A DNA stretch of 64,000 nucleotides from Blastococcus fimeti. Lineage in GTDB: Bacteria > Actinomycetota > Actinomycetes > Mycobacteriales > Geodermatophilaceae. Location of the stretch: assembly GCA_900102115.1 (NCBI GenBank), contig FNAW01000002.1, forward strand, positions 372,001 to 436,000. The letters run 5' to 3'. Shown here piece by piece: positions 34,548-42,957 of this stretch. The notes below the pieces were generated by a model, which saw only the letters and a list, made by a program, of their open reading frames with translations, made no database searches and had not been told where the DNA came from. The first letter of the stretch is position 1, and the number at the start of each line of letters is the position of its first letter. The translations under genes and the position numbers were made by a program.

Positions 34548-35531
34548 GTGGTCACCCTCCTCGACACCGACGAGCTGGACCCCGCCGCACGCCGACCCGC
34601 CCAGGTGGCCGAGCGGCTCGAGGCCGCGATGGTCTCCCGCATCCGCTTCGCCGACCCGCGCCGGCCCGCCCGGGCCCGGCTCGACGCCTGGGAGCTCGGC
34701 GGCGTCTCGGTGCTGCGGTTGGAGCTCTCCGGGGAGCTGACGCTGAGCCGCTCGCGTCGTCAGATCGGCACGGACGCCGAGCCGACGGTCTCCTTCGCCG
34801 TCCAGGAGCGAGGCGTCGCGCTGCACCAGCAGCTCGGGCGGCAGCGGGTGGTGCCGCGCGGTGGGCTGGCGGTGACCGAGGTCGCCTCCCCCTACGGCTA
34901 CCACTGCTCCGGGCCGGGGGTGTGCCGGGCGGTGCAGGTTCCCGTCAGCCGGCTCGGTCTCCCCGTCGACGTGGTCCGCCGCGCCCTCCCCCGGGTCCAC
35001 CGCAGCTCCCTCTACGGGCTGGTGCGCGTGCATCTGGCCGAGGTCACCCGGGATGCCGACCTCCTGTCCGCCGAACCCACGGCGCCGTCGGTCGCCGCCG
35101 CGACGCTCGACCTCACGCGCGCACTCCTCGCCTCCGCGGGAGCGCCCGGCCGGTCCGTGGACGAGGTCGTCGAGGAGACGCTGCTGACCCAGGTGCGCAG
35201 CTACGTCCGCCGGCACCTCACCGATCCCGGCCTCGGCGTCGAGCGGATCGCGGCGGCACACGCGGTCTCGGTCCGTCAGCTGTACCGGGTGTGCGCGGCG
35301 GCCGACTTCAGCCTCGAGCAGTGGACGATCCACCAACGGCTCGAGGGAGCGCGCCGGGACCTGTCCGACCTCGCCCAGCGCGACCGCCCGATCGCCGTGG
35401 TCGCGCGGCGCTGGGGCTTCACGGATGCCTCGTACTTCAGCCGCCGCTTCCGGCAGGCCTTCGGGTCGACCCCCCGCGACTGGCGGCGCACCGACCCCCC
35501 GGTCGCTCCACTGCCGGTGCGCGTCACCTGA
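34548..35531 (+). CDS. AraC-family regulator
   Basis: 327 residues from GTG 34548 (AGGGAGGG upstream). The N-terminal part resembles the AraC-binding-like domain 2 of NdmR/FeaR-type regulators, and the C-terminal 100 residues contain the double HTH (GVERIAAAHAVSVRQLYRVCAAADFSLEQWTIHQRLEGARRDL then VARRWGFTDASYFSRRFRQAFGSTP). It is divergent from the chloroperoxidase-type hydrolase. The end overlaps the convergent gene by 8 nt. Confidence 0.88.
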   Translation: MVTLLDTDELDPAARRPAQVAERLEAAMVSRIRFADPRRPARARLDAWELGGVSVLRLELSGELTLSRSRRQIGTDAEPTVSFAVQERGVALHQQLGRQRVVPRGGLAVTEVASPYGYHCSGPGVCRAVQVPVSRLGLPVDVVRRALPRVHRSSLYGLVRVHLAEVTRDADLLSAEPTAPSVAAATLDLTRALLASAGAPGRSVDEVVEETLLTQVRSYVRRHLTDPGLGVERIAAAHAVSVRQLYRVCAAADFSLEQWTIHQRLEGARRDLSDLAQRDRPIAVVARRWGFTDASYFSRRFRQAFGSTPRDWRRTDPPVAPLPVRVT

Positions 35532-36255
35532 GGTGACGGGCGAAGAACCGGTCCCCGTCGTCCCCCTCGAACCCCGGGACGCCGGTGTGCCCGCCCGTGT
35601 TGGCGTGCAGCGTCTTCTCCTCGGAGCCGAAGGCGTCGAACAGGTCCAGGGCCATCTGCCGGTCGTTCCCGGTGTCGTCCCACTGCAGCAGGACCAGCAG
35701 CGGGATGGTGACCCGTCGAGCCTCCTCGAGCACGGCGCGGGGGACGTAGCTCCCGGCGAACAGGAGGGCCGCCGCGATGCGCGGCTCCACCACCGCCAGC
35801 CGGACGGCGATCGCGATCACGCCACCCGAGAACCCAACGGGACCGCCGATCCCGGGCAGCGCGAGGAGGGCGTCCAGGGCTGCCCGCCATTCCGGGACGG
35901 CCGCGTCCACCAGCGGGAGGACGAGCCGGTCGACGATCCCGTCGTCCACCCTCTCGCCGGCCGCCAGGACCCGCTGCAGGTCTGCACGGGCCTCGTCGAC
36001 GGCGGTCATCCGCGGTCGATCACCGCCTCCGGGGAGCTCGATGGTGGCCGCGGCGAAGCCCCCCGACACGGCGTGCCGGGCCCGCCCCAGCAGCCGGGGG
36101 TACATCCGCTGCAGTCCCCCGGGGTGGCCCAGCAGGACGAGCGGACACGGCGCGGACGCGGTGGTCGGCGTCCACAGGAGGCCAGGGATCCCACCGAGGG
36201 TGAAGCCGCGCTCGAGGACGTCGTCGTCGAGGCGCCGCTCGGAGGTGAACTCCAC
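35524..36255 (-). CDS. Alpha/beta hydrolase (dienelactone hydrolase-like)
   Basis: 243 residues. Oxyanion region LLGHPGGLQRMYPRL, nucleophile motif GFSGG, acid residue near QWDDTGNDRQM and His in NTGGHTGVPGFE. It resembles DLH/XynC-type alpha/beta hydrolases of about 240 residues. ATG 36255. It overlaps the convergent AraC gene by 8 nt. The physiological substrate cannot be assigned. Confidence 0.8.
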   Translation of the reverse strand: MEFTSERRLDDDVLERGFTLGGIPGLLWTPTTASAPCPLVLLGHPGGLQRMYPRLLGRARHAVSGGFAAATIELPGGGDRPRMTAVDEARADLQRVLAAGERVDDGIVDRLVLPLVDAAVPEWRAALDALLALPGIGGPVGFSGGVIAIAVRLAVVEPRIAAALLFAGSYVPRAVLEEARRVTIPLLVLLQWDDTGNDRQMALDLFDAFGSEEKTLHANTGGHTGVPGFEGDDGDRFFARHLR

Positions 36256-36338
36256 GTCGTGCCCCCTCGCTGAACGGCCGCGGGGAAGCTAGCAGCGCCC
36301 CCCGCTGGACGCCGAGCGTTTTTCGTGGGCCCGTGGCC

Positions 36339-36974
36339 TCAGCCGGCGAAGGCGGCGCGCCCCTGCGTGGCGGAGGTCCCCAGGTCGCTCTTCGGCAGGG
36401 CCTCCCCGGCCGCGACGGCGGCGGTCCAGTCCCCGGTGGTGGCCACCGCGGCGAAGTTCGACTGCAGGAGCACGAGCAGCACCGCGTGGAGCTGCTCCGC
36501 CGAGACCTTGCCCGCCTCGTTGGCCAGGTGGATCGCACCCGTGGCGTCGGACAGCACCTCGGCCGCCAGCCCCCGCTCCTCCGCGCCCACAGCGGTCGCG
36601 ATGTCGCAGTTGTTGGTCATGTAGCCGACGAGCGTGATGGTGTCGACGCCTTGCCCGGCCAACCACTCCGCGACGTCGGTGCCGGCGAAGACGCTCCCCT
36701 TGTTCTTGCTGACGCGCTTCCACGAGGACGACGCGCGCCGCTCGATCTCCGGGTGCAGCGACCAGCTGTCCGAGCCCACCGCGAAGACCGGCGCCCCCTC
36801 GGGCAGCTCGTGCTGCACGACGACGACGGGCATCCCCTCGCGCTCGGCCACCTCGATCGCCCGGACGACGTTCGCCAGCGTCTCGTCGCGCGGGGGCGCC
36901 TGGATCTGGAGGATCCCGTCGAGGTACTCCTGCTGGACGTCGATGACGACGAGTGCTCTGCGTGGGGCGGTCAT
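36339..36974 (-). CDS. Isochorismatase-like cysteine hydrolase
   Basis: 211 residues: ALVVIDVQQEYLDG (catalytic Asp), a Lys in SSWKRVSKNKGSVFAGTDV and the nucleophilic Cys in VGYMTNNCDIATA. This is the isochorismatase/nicotinamidase family fold. Without more context the substrate could be an amide, a cyclic imide or isochorismate-like compound. It is divergent from the RibD-like reductase gene with 163 nt in between, which hold no obvious palindrome. Confidence 0.88.
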   Translation of the reverse strand: MTAPRRALVVIDVQQEYLDGILQIQAPPRDETLANVVRAIEVAEREGMPVVVVQHELPEGAPVFAVGSDSWSLHPEIERRASSSWKRVSKNKGSVFAGTDVAEWLAGQGVDTITLVGYMTNNCDIATAVGAEERGLAAEVLSDATGAIHLANEAGKVSAEQLHAVLLVLLQSNFAAVATTGDWTAAVAAGEALPKSDLGTSATQGRAAFAG

Positions 36975-37137
36975 GGATCTCCCTCGGTGGGTTCCGAACT
37001 CTCACCGACCACCCTGCTCCCTGGGCGCAGTCATGGCGAGCGGCTCGGACGACAGCTTCCGCGCGCGTCGGGCGCGGCCGATGAGTTCCTGGCTGCCGGC
37101 CGGTCGATCTCGTGACACCCCAGAAGGGACACGACGC

Positions 37138-37743
37138 ATGGCCGAACTCCTCGTCGACTTCATCACCTCCCTCGACGGCTACGCATCGGGCGAGGGCTGG
37201 CCCGGGTTCTGGGGCCTCGAGGGCCCGGAGTACCTCGCGTGGCTCGCCGAGCAACCGCCGGTCACCTACCTGATGGGAGCGAACACCTACCGCCTGATGT
37301 CGGGCTTCGCCGCGGGCGAGGTCCCGGACGGCGTCGAGGAGTTCAGGCCCGAGGAGGAGGCGTCCGTGGACGAGCTCACGCAGGCGCCCAAGGTGGTGTT
37401 CTCCGCCTCGCTCGAGGAGCCGCTGACGTGGGCCAACTGCACGCTCGTCCGCGGCGACGCCGTCGAGGCGGTCCGCGCGCTGAAGGAGAGCGGCCCGGGG
37501 ATCCTCAGCACGATCGGCAGCCTCAGCCTGTGCCGGTCCCTGCTGGAGGCCGGCCTCGTCGACCGCTTCCGGGTCGGGATGTTCCCGGTGATCACCGGGG
37601 CCACCGGCGAGGAACGCATCTACGACGACTATCCGGACGTCGCCCTCGAGATGATCGAGCACCGCACGTTCGACGGCGGCATCCAACTGGTCGAGTACCG
37701 GCCACGGGTGCTCGACCGCCCGCCGCTGCACGCCGCCTCCTGA
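37138..37743 (+). CDS. RibD C-terminal/dihydrofolate-reductase-fold protein
   Basis: 201 residues: N-terminal ELLVDFITSLDGYASG (common to the RibD_C group), ILSTIGSLSLCRSLLEAGLVDRFRVGMFPVITGATGEERIYDD near the C-terminus. These stand-alone proteins are NADPH-dependent reductases of unknown substrate, not true folate enzymes. ATG 37138 follows AAGGGAC. The MsrA gene follows 66 nt later on the same strand. Confidence 0.9.
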   Translation: MAELLVDFITSLDGYASGEGWPGFWGLEGPEYLAWLAEQPPVTYLMGANTYRLMSGFAAGEVPDGVEEFRPEEEASVDELTQAPKVVFSASLEEPLTWANCTLVRGDAVEAVRALKESGPGILSTIGSLSLCRSLLEAGLVDRFRVGMFPVITGATGEERIYDDYPDVALEMIEHRTFDGGIQLVEYRPRVLDRPPLHAAS

Positions 37744-37809
37744 CGTCGCCGGAAACACCGGCGGGGGTAGCGGTGTTCACCGGACGTGCTGGACAAGAAG
37801 GAGGCACAC

Positions 37810-38325
37810 GTGACCACTGAGACCGCGATCCTCGCCGGCGGCTGCTTCTGGGGCGCCCAGGACCTGCTGCGCAAGCGCCCGGGAGTCCTCTCGAGCCGCG
37901 TCGGCTACTCCGGCGGCGACACACCGAACGCCACGTACCGCAACCACGGTGACCACGCCGAGGCGGTCGAGATCGTCTTCGACCCCGAGGTGATCTCGTT
38001 CCGGGAGCTGCTGGAGTTCTTCTTCCAGATCCACGACCCGTCGACGAAGGACCGGCAGGGCAACGACATCGGCCGGAGCTACCGGTCGGCGATCTTCTAC
38101 ACGAGCGAGGAGCAGCGGCTCGTCGCGCTCGACACGATCGCCGACGTCGACGCCTCGGGCATCTGGCCGGGCAAGGTCGTCACCGAGGTGGAGCCGGCCG
38201 GTCCGTTCTGGGAGGCCGAGGAGGAGCACCAGGACTACCTGCAGAAGATCCCGTTCGGCTACACGTGCCACTACGTGCGGCCCGACTGGGTGCTCCCCCG
38301 CCGTGAGGCGCAGACGGCTCGATGA
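37810..38325 (+). CDS. msrA: Peptide-methionine (S)-S-oxide reductase MsrA
   Basis: 171 residues from GTG 37810; an upstream in-frame GTG (37786) is rejected because AAGGAGG lies 5 bases before 37810. Catalytic motif GCFWG (Cys12), [28 protein letters not shown] and [19 protein letters not shown] are all present. It repairs S-oxidised methionine in proteins. The C-terminal second Cys is in YTCHYVRP. A very strong hairpin follows. Confidence 0.95.
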   Translation: MTTETAILAGGCFWGAQDLLRKRPGVLSSRVGYSGGDTPNATYRNHGDHAEAVEIVFDPEVISFRELLEFFFQIHDPSTKDRQGNDIGRSYRSAIFYTSEEQRLVALDTIADVDASGIWPGKVVTEVEPAGPFWEAEEEHQDYLQKIPFGYTCHYVRPDWVLPRREAQTAR

Positions 38326-38333
38326 CCTGAGAT

Positions 38334-38372
38334 CCCGGTCCCGGTCCCGCAGCGTGCGGGACCGGGACCGGG
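38334..38372. terminator. 18-bp perfect hairpin, bidirectional terminator
   Basis: Arms 38334-38351 and 38355-38372 pair perfectly over 18 bp around a GCG loop. It lies between the convergent msrA and AlkD-like genes. Confidence 0.85.
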
Positions 38373-38390
38373 CGGCGTCAGGTCACCAGG

Positions 38391-39512
38391 TCAGGGCCGA
38401 TCTGCATCCGGTGGCGGCAGCAGTTCGAACGGTGCCGGTCCCGTCGTGACCCCGTTGACCTGCAACGCGACCGCGTGGGCACCCGGGTAGTAGCGGCGGG
38501 TGGTGATCTGGCGGAACGAGTGCTCCCGATGGAGTGCCAGCTCCTCCCCTGCAGCCAGCGTCCGGCTCGCGAGCTTGAAGGTCTTCGCGCTCGACGTCCC
38601 GTTGGCCTTGCGGTGGTGGACGACGTAGTCGATGGCCAGTCGAGCGCTGTCGACACCGACGTTCCTGAGCACGACGCTGAACCGGACGCTGCCGCCCCAC
38701 GGGACCTCGTTCTCGAGGACGTGCGGGCCGTCGACGTCCACCGAAGCCGGCGCGAACCCCAGGAGGCCGAGAGCCACGGGATGCCCGCGTCTGACGAGTG
38801 TCCGCAGGCCACGTCTCACCAGCGCAGGAGTCGCGGGCGCCGGGGCGTCGAGCCACCGACGGGCCGTGTCGAGGACGAGGTCCGGTTCGTCCCGGCTGAG
38901 ATCGTTCAGGTGGTTGGCGACCGAACGGCGCACGTACTCGCTCTCGTCCCGGTACAGCGCCTCGAGGATCGGCACGGTGACACCCGGTCGGTCGAAGAGC
39001 TCGGGGACACGTGTGGCCCAGGGCAGATAGGGGCGAGTGCCCTCGCTGGCCAGCCGCCGGACGTGGTGGTCGGGAGAGCGCGTCCAGCTCTGAACGCTCT
39101 CGAGTGCCAGATCGAGGTCATCGCGCAGGAGCGTGCGGATCGCGAACTCCGAGGTGAGCCGGCCCGTGAGCTCGGCGAGCAGCGCCATGGCATCCGTGAA
39201 GGCGTCCTCGGTGCCCTGCTGCACAGCGCGACTGGCGACCGCGCTCGTGACCGGCCAGATCAGCCAGCCGGCGAACGCCGGATCCGCGTCCCGAGCCGTC
39301 CGGACCACGTCCGCCAGGGCGCGGTAGTCACCGGGGACGTCCGCGAGGAGGGCGTCGCGCAGCAGGTCGGCCCTCTCCCGGAGGGACGAGCCGCCGAGCG
39401 CATCGGCGACGTCCGGGAGCGCGCGCAGCGGTCGGCCGGGGACGGCGGCCTGGATGGAGCCAGCCAGTGTGTGGGCGACCTGCGCGCCGATGAGCTCGTC
39501 AGCGAAGGGCAT
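38391..39512 (-). CDS. AlkD-like DNA alkylation-repair HEAT-repeat protein
   Basis: 373 residues from Met at 39512 (a longer frame starts at 39536; neither has a convincing ribosome-binding site). The family start PFADELIGAQVAHTL, a HEAT-repeat body with WTRSPDHHVRRLASEGTRPYLPWA and ESEYVRRSVANHLNDLSRDEPDLVL, then a C-terminal beta-rich domain (VPWGGSVRFSVVLRNVGVDSARLAIDYVVHHRKANG). The catalytic region of AlkD glycosylases (aromatic cage plus Asp) could not be checked. It is in line with the MazG-like, XRE and SnoaL genes upstream. Confidence 0.85.
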   Translation of the reverse strand: MPFADELIGAQVAHTLAGSIQAAVPGRPLRALPDVADALGGSSLRERADLLRDALLADVPGDYRALADVVRTARDADPAFAGWLIWPVTSAVASRAVQQGTEDAFTDAMALLAELTGRLTSEFAIRTLLRDDLDLALESVQSWTRSPDHHVRRLASEGTRPYLPWATRVPELFDRPGVTVPILEALYRDESEYVRRSVANHLNDLSRDEPDLVLDTARRWLDAPAPATPALVRRGLRTLVRRGHPVALGLLGFAPASVDVDGPHVLENEVPWGGSVRFSVVLRNVGVDSARLAIDYVVHHRKANGTSSAKTFKLASRTLAAGEELALHREHSFRQITTRRYYPGAHAVALQVNGVTTGPAPFELLPPPDADRP

Positions 39513-39584
39513 GACTCCATGATCAGCGCTCGCCATCGACGCCGACGGGGCGCGCCCCCCTGGGAGCGTTGCACCCTGGGCCGG

Positions 39585-39947
39585 TCAGGGCTGGGGCGTC
39601 GGCCGGCCGGCCGAGGGGGCCAGGCCGAGTTCGATCCTGTCCATGGTGTCCGCGAAGGCAGCGGAGATGTCGATGCCGAGGCGCTCGGCGATGACGATCA
39701 CCCACCACAGCGACTCGGACAGCTTGTGCGCCAGCTGGGCATCGACGTCGCCGTCGATCTCCCAGGTCCCCTCCTGGGCCAGGATCAGTCGCCCCACGGT
39801 GCCGACGTCGTTGCCGAAACCCAGCATGAGCTCCTGGAGAGTCCACACCTGGCCGTTCAGCCGACGCTCGACGACCTCGTAGAGGGCGCGGATCTCCAGA
39901 GCCCGCCGGCGTGCCGACTCGAGGCTGACCTGGTCCGGCTGGTTCAC
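39585..39947 (-). CDS. MazG-like nucleotide pyrophosphohydrolase-fold protein
   Basis: 120 residues. Helix-rich pattern LEIRALYEVVERRLNGQVWTLQELMLGFGNDVGTVGRLI, then AHKLSESLWWVIVIAERLGIDISAAFADTMDRIE. This resembles the all-alpha MazG-like family, in which E-rich helices bind metal and cleave NTPs; here the typical EExxE motif is only partly visible, so activity is unsure. The ATG overlaps the XRE gene by 4 nt, so the two are coupled. Confidence 0.75.
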   Translation of the reverse strand: MNQPDQVSLESARRRALEIRALYEVVERRLNGQVWTLQELMLGFGNDVGTVGRLILAQEGTWEIDGDVDAQLAHKLSESLWWVIVIAERLGIDISAAFADTMDRIELGLAPSAGRPTPQP

Positions 39948-40840
39948 GGGAACTCCTGTTGACGAGGGTGGAGAGGACCCGGCTGTCGGACACCTGGCGC
40001 GCTCGCGCGCTGAGTCGCCTCGATCGTGCCGAGAAGGGCCAGCGCGTCCTCGCTGGGGCTGCCCGGCGCGGCACTGGCCACGGTCAGCTGCAGTCCCGGG
40101 GACTCGCGTACGTCGAACGTCTGGTAGGAAAGCTCGAGGTCACCGACGGCGGGATGACGGATGTGCATGTGCACCGTCGTGAGCCCGGCGACCTCGTGGT
40201 CGTCCCACATGGCGGCGAACGCCGGGCTGCGGACGTAGAGGCGACGCACGAGCGCGGCGACCTCGGGATGAGGTGGCGAGAAGCCGGCAGCGAGGCGGAT
40301 ACCGCTGACCGCGGCGTGCGCGGCATCGTCCCAGTGCACGAAGTACGTCCGCGCGGTCGGATCGAGGAACATGTACTGCAGCACGTGGCCGTCGTGGTTG
40401 GCGGGAGCGATCAGCCCGGTCGCGACGTCGTTGGCCGCGAGCACCCGGAAGGCGGGGTTCACCACGTAGGCCGCGGCCTTCGGGAACGCGTTCAGCAACT
40501 GCTGCAGGTGCGGGCTCGCCTGCTCCTCGGTGGCCCGGGTCGTGGGGGCGAGCCGCGCCAGCCGGAAGGCGTGGTCACGGGCATCCGCGCCGAGCTGCAG
40601 TGCGCGCGCGACCGCCTCCATGAGCTGCGGGGAGGGGGTGCGCTCGCGTCCCTGCTCGAGGCGGGCGTAGTAGTCGGAGCTCACGCCGGCCAGGACGGCG
40701 ACCTCTTCGCGTCGCAGGCCGGTCACGCGTCGGCTGCCGATGCTGCGCAACCCGACGGACTCGGGGGTGAGCCGGGCGCGCTGGGCCCGGAGGAACTCCC
40801 CGAGCTCGTTCCCTCGTCCGCAGGGCTGCGTTCCGGGCAT
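39944..40840 (-). CDS. XRE-family regulator with MmyB-like ligand domain
   Basis: 298 residues from ATG 40840. HTH segment RVTGLRREEVAVLAGVSSDYYARLEQGRERTPSPQLMEAVARAL, followed by a C-terminal domain of the MmyB type with YVVNPAFRVLAANDVATGLIAP and LYVRSPAFAAMWDDHEV. In related regulators this domain binds a small molecule, perhaps a fatty acid. It lies 2 nt after the SnoaL-like gene and overlaps the MazG-like gene. Confidence 0.9.
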   Translation of the reverse strand: MPGTQPCGRGNELGEFLRAQRARLTPESVGLRSIGSRRVTGLRREEVAVLAGVSSDYYARLEQGRERTPSPQLMEAVARALQLGADARDHAFRLARLAPTTRATEEQASPHLQQLLNAFPKAAAYVVNPAFRVLAANDVATGLIAPANHDGHVLQYMFLDPTARTYFVHWDDAAHAAVSGIRLAAGFSPPHPEVAALVRRLYVRSPAFAAMWDDHEVAGLTTVHMHIRHPAVGDLELSYQTFDVRESPGLQLTVASAAPGSPSEDALALLGTIEATQRASAPGVRQPGPLHPRQQEFP

Positions 40841-40842
40841 GG

Positions 40843-41235
40843 TCAGCTCCGTTCGGTGTTCACCATCACGAACCGGCTGCACCGGCCGGATTCCTCGAAG
40901 GTCACGGTCCAGAGGTTGTCGAAGTCGCCGAGCTTCGCGTACCGCCCGATCCCGGTGATGACGACGTCCCACCCGTCGATCTCGGTGATGGACCACTCGA
41001 ACTCCCATCCGCCACTCTGCCAGTCCCACCGGCTGCGCCAGCCCTCGACGATCGCGTCCCGACCGATCCACGCGGTGTCGTAGGGCGATTCGTGGTACTC
41101 GGCGTCCTCGCTGAAGAGAGGCTCGATGTCCGCGCGGTCGTTGCTCTTCCAGGCCGCCAGGTAGCCCTCGACCCACCGGGTGATCGAGGCGGTCGTCGGG
41201 CCCGGCGGGCCGGCCTGCCCGGTGGCTGTCGTCAT
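40843..41235 (-). CDS. NTF2/SnoaL-like fold protein
   Basis: 130 residues of the cystatin-like alpha+beta barrel, with WVEGYLAAWKSNDRADIEPLFSEDAEYHESPYDTAWIGRDAIVEGW and a beta-rich end. The family includes polyketide cyclases and many single-domain proteins of unknown role. First gene of the tight operon with XRE, MazG-like and possibly AlkD-like genes. Confidence 0.85.
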   Translation of the reverse strand: MTTATGQAGPPGPTTASITRWVEGYLAAWKSNDRADIEPLFSEDAEYHESPYDTAWIGRDAIVEGWRSRWDWQSGGWEFEWSITEIDGWDVVITGIGRYAKLGDFDNLWTVTFEESGRCSRFVMVNTERS

Positions 41236-41389
41236 GGGCCCGAGCCTGCCCGCGGATGGAGACGCCAGGCAGGGTGCAGCGCTCCTAGGGTGTCGCGCCC
41301 TTCACCGGCGAGCGCGCCGACAGCAGGCTCGACGGCGGAGAGCCTCTCCGACGAACCCTCTCGCCCGCCCCTGAAGGGTGCACCCAGCC

Positions 41390-42121
41390 ATGACCGATCC
41401 AGCCCCGCAGCCCACCGTGGTCATCGTCCACGGCGCGTGGACCGACGCGAGCTCCTTCGCCGGAGTCCAGCGCCTCCTCTCCCAGGAGGGCTACACGGTC
41501 CTCGAGTTCGCCAATCCGCTCCGCTCGCTCGCCGGCGACGCGGACTACCTCGCCGCGTTCCTCCGCACGCGTACGAGCGGCCCCGTCGTCCTGGTGGGCC
41601 ACTCCTACGGCGGCGCCGTGATCGGCGCCGCCGGCCTCGCCGTGCCCGACGTGCGTGCCCTGGTGTACGTCAACGCGTTCGTGCCGGCCCAGGGCGAGAG
41701 CCTGCTCGACCTGCTCTCCAGCGCCGGACCCGTCGACCCCGCCCAGCTCTTCGACATGGCGCCCTACCCCGGGGCACCTGAGGGCGATGTCGACCTGTAC
41801 ATCCAGCGCGGGCCGTTCGAGCCGGCATTCGCGACCGGCCTCTCCGACGAGCTCCAGACCGAGTTCTACGCCAGGCAGCGCCCCATCACGTTCGCGGCGG
41901 TGGGGGCACCAGCAGGCCCGGGCCAGGCCTGGGAACGGCTTCCCTCCTGGTACGTGGCCGGGCGGGACGACGGGAGCATCCCGCTCGACCTGCAGGTGCG
42001 GATGGCCGTGCGCGCGGGAGCGGCCGTCACCGAGCTCCAGGCAGGACACCTGTCCATGGTCAGCCACCCCCGCGAGGTCGCGGACGTGATCGAGGCCGCC
42101 GCCCGCGGCACCGGGCAGTAG
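41390..42121 (+). CDS. Alpha/beta hydrolase (salicylate esterase-like family)
   Basis: 243 residues from ATG 41390 (GAAGGG 13 bases upstream; the GTG at 41378 is too close to it). N-terminal TVVIVHGAWTDASSFAGVQRLLSQEGY, nucleophile GHSYGG, acid residue near WYVAGRDDGSIP and His in AGHLSMVSHP. The pattern fits the small methyl-salicylate-esterase-like branch. It is divergent from the SnoaL-like gene and may be in one transcript with the GyrI-like gene 77 nt downstream. Confidence 0.88.
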   Translation: MTDPAPQPTVVIVHGAWTDASSFAGVQRLLSQEGYTVLEFANPLRSLAGDADYLAAFLRTRTSGPVVLVGHSYGGAVIGAAGLAVPDVRALVYVNAFVPAQGESLLDLLSSAGPVDPAQLFDMAPYPGAPEGDVDLYIQRGPFEPAFATGLSDELQTEFYARQRPITFAAVGAPAGPGQAWERLPSWYVAGRDDGSIPLDLQVRMAVRAGAAVTELQAGHLSMVSHPREVADVIEAAARGTGQ

Positions 42122-42198
42122 GCGCCCGAACACCCACGCCGGAGCGCACCGGACCCCAGCGGCACCCGAGCACTCGCCACAGAGCACGAGGAGCACCC

Positions 42199-42786
42199 AT
42201 GCCCAGCACGCGGCCCACCGAGCACCTGCACGCAGCCGACGTCCCCGAGTACGTACGAACGCCTCCGGTGACGTTCGTCGCCGTCCTGGGCGACGGGGCA
42301 CCCGGGACCGACGAGTTCTACCGCAAGAAGGCCCTGGTCGCCGACGTCGCCGACGAACTGACCCCGACCGGATCAACGCCGGTCGTGGAGATCCAGTACT
42401 GGTACCCGGAGGGTTCCAGACCCGTCGAGATCGCCGACTTCTACAGCGTCAATCCGGTCCCGTCGCTGCTGTATCGCGTCCTGTGCCAGGTCCCCGCCGG
42501 CGTCAGCCAGACGGACGTCGACGCCGCCCGGACGCGCGCGGCGAGTACCGCGGACACGGCGTCAGACGAGGTGGCCGTGTTCCGGATGCCTGAGCAGGAC
42601 GTCGTCCAGGTCATGCACCACGGCCCGTTCGCCGAGGAGTTCACGACGCTCGGGCTCCTCGGCGAGTTCGCCCGGCAGCAGGGCCTGCGTCGCCGCGGGC
42701 CGCATCACGAGATCCACCTGGATGGCTTTACGCGCAGCACACCGCAGGCCACCCTCCGCACGATCCTTCGGGACCCCGTCGTGTGA
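42199..42786 (+). CDS. GyrI-like small-molecule-binding domain protein
   Basis: 195 residues; features shared with the stand-alone GyrI-like/AraC effector-binding family: VTFVAVLGDGAPGTDEFYRKKALVADVADEL, VEIQYWYPEG, and VVQVMHHGPFAEEFTTLGLLGEFARQQGLRRRGPHHEIHLDGF. No DNA-binding domain. Such proteins bind or hydrolyse small electrophilic or amphipathic compounds. ATG 42199 follows GAGGAG. Confidence 0.82.
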   Translation: MPSTRPTEHLHAADVPEYVRTPPVTFVAVLGDGAPGTDEFYRKKALVADVADELTPTGSTPVVEIQYWYPEGSRPVEIADFYSVNPVPSLLYRVLCQVPAGVSQTDVDAARTRAASTADTASDEVAVFRMPEQDVVQVMHHGPFAEEFTTLGLLGEFARQQGLRRRGPHHEIHLDGFTRSTPQATLRTILRDPVV

Positions 42787-42957
42787 CCGGCCGTGCCGGA
42801 CAGCAGCCGGCCGGCTGCCGACGTCCCTCCACGTCCGACGCCCCTCCCGTGCGGAGCTGCGACGGTCCCGACGACGAACCACTCCTCCCGCCGCCCGCGG
42901 CCGGCGTTGGGCCACGCCCGGCGGGACGGTCGGTGAACCGGTCGCTACGGTGCGGTC

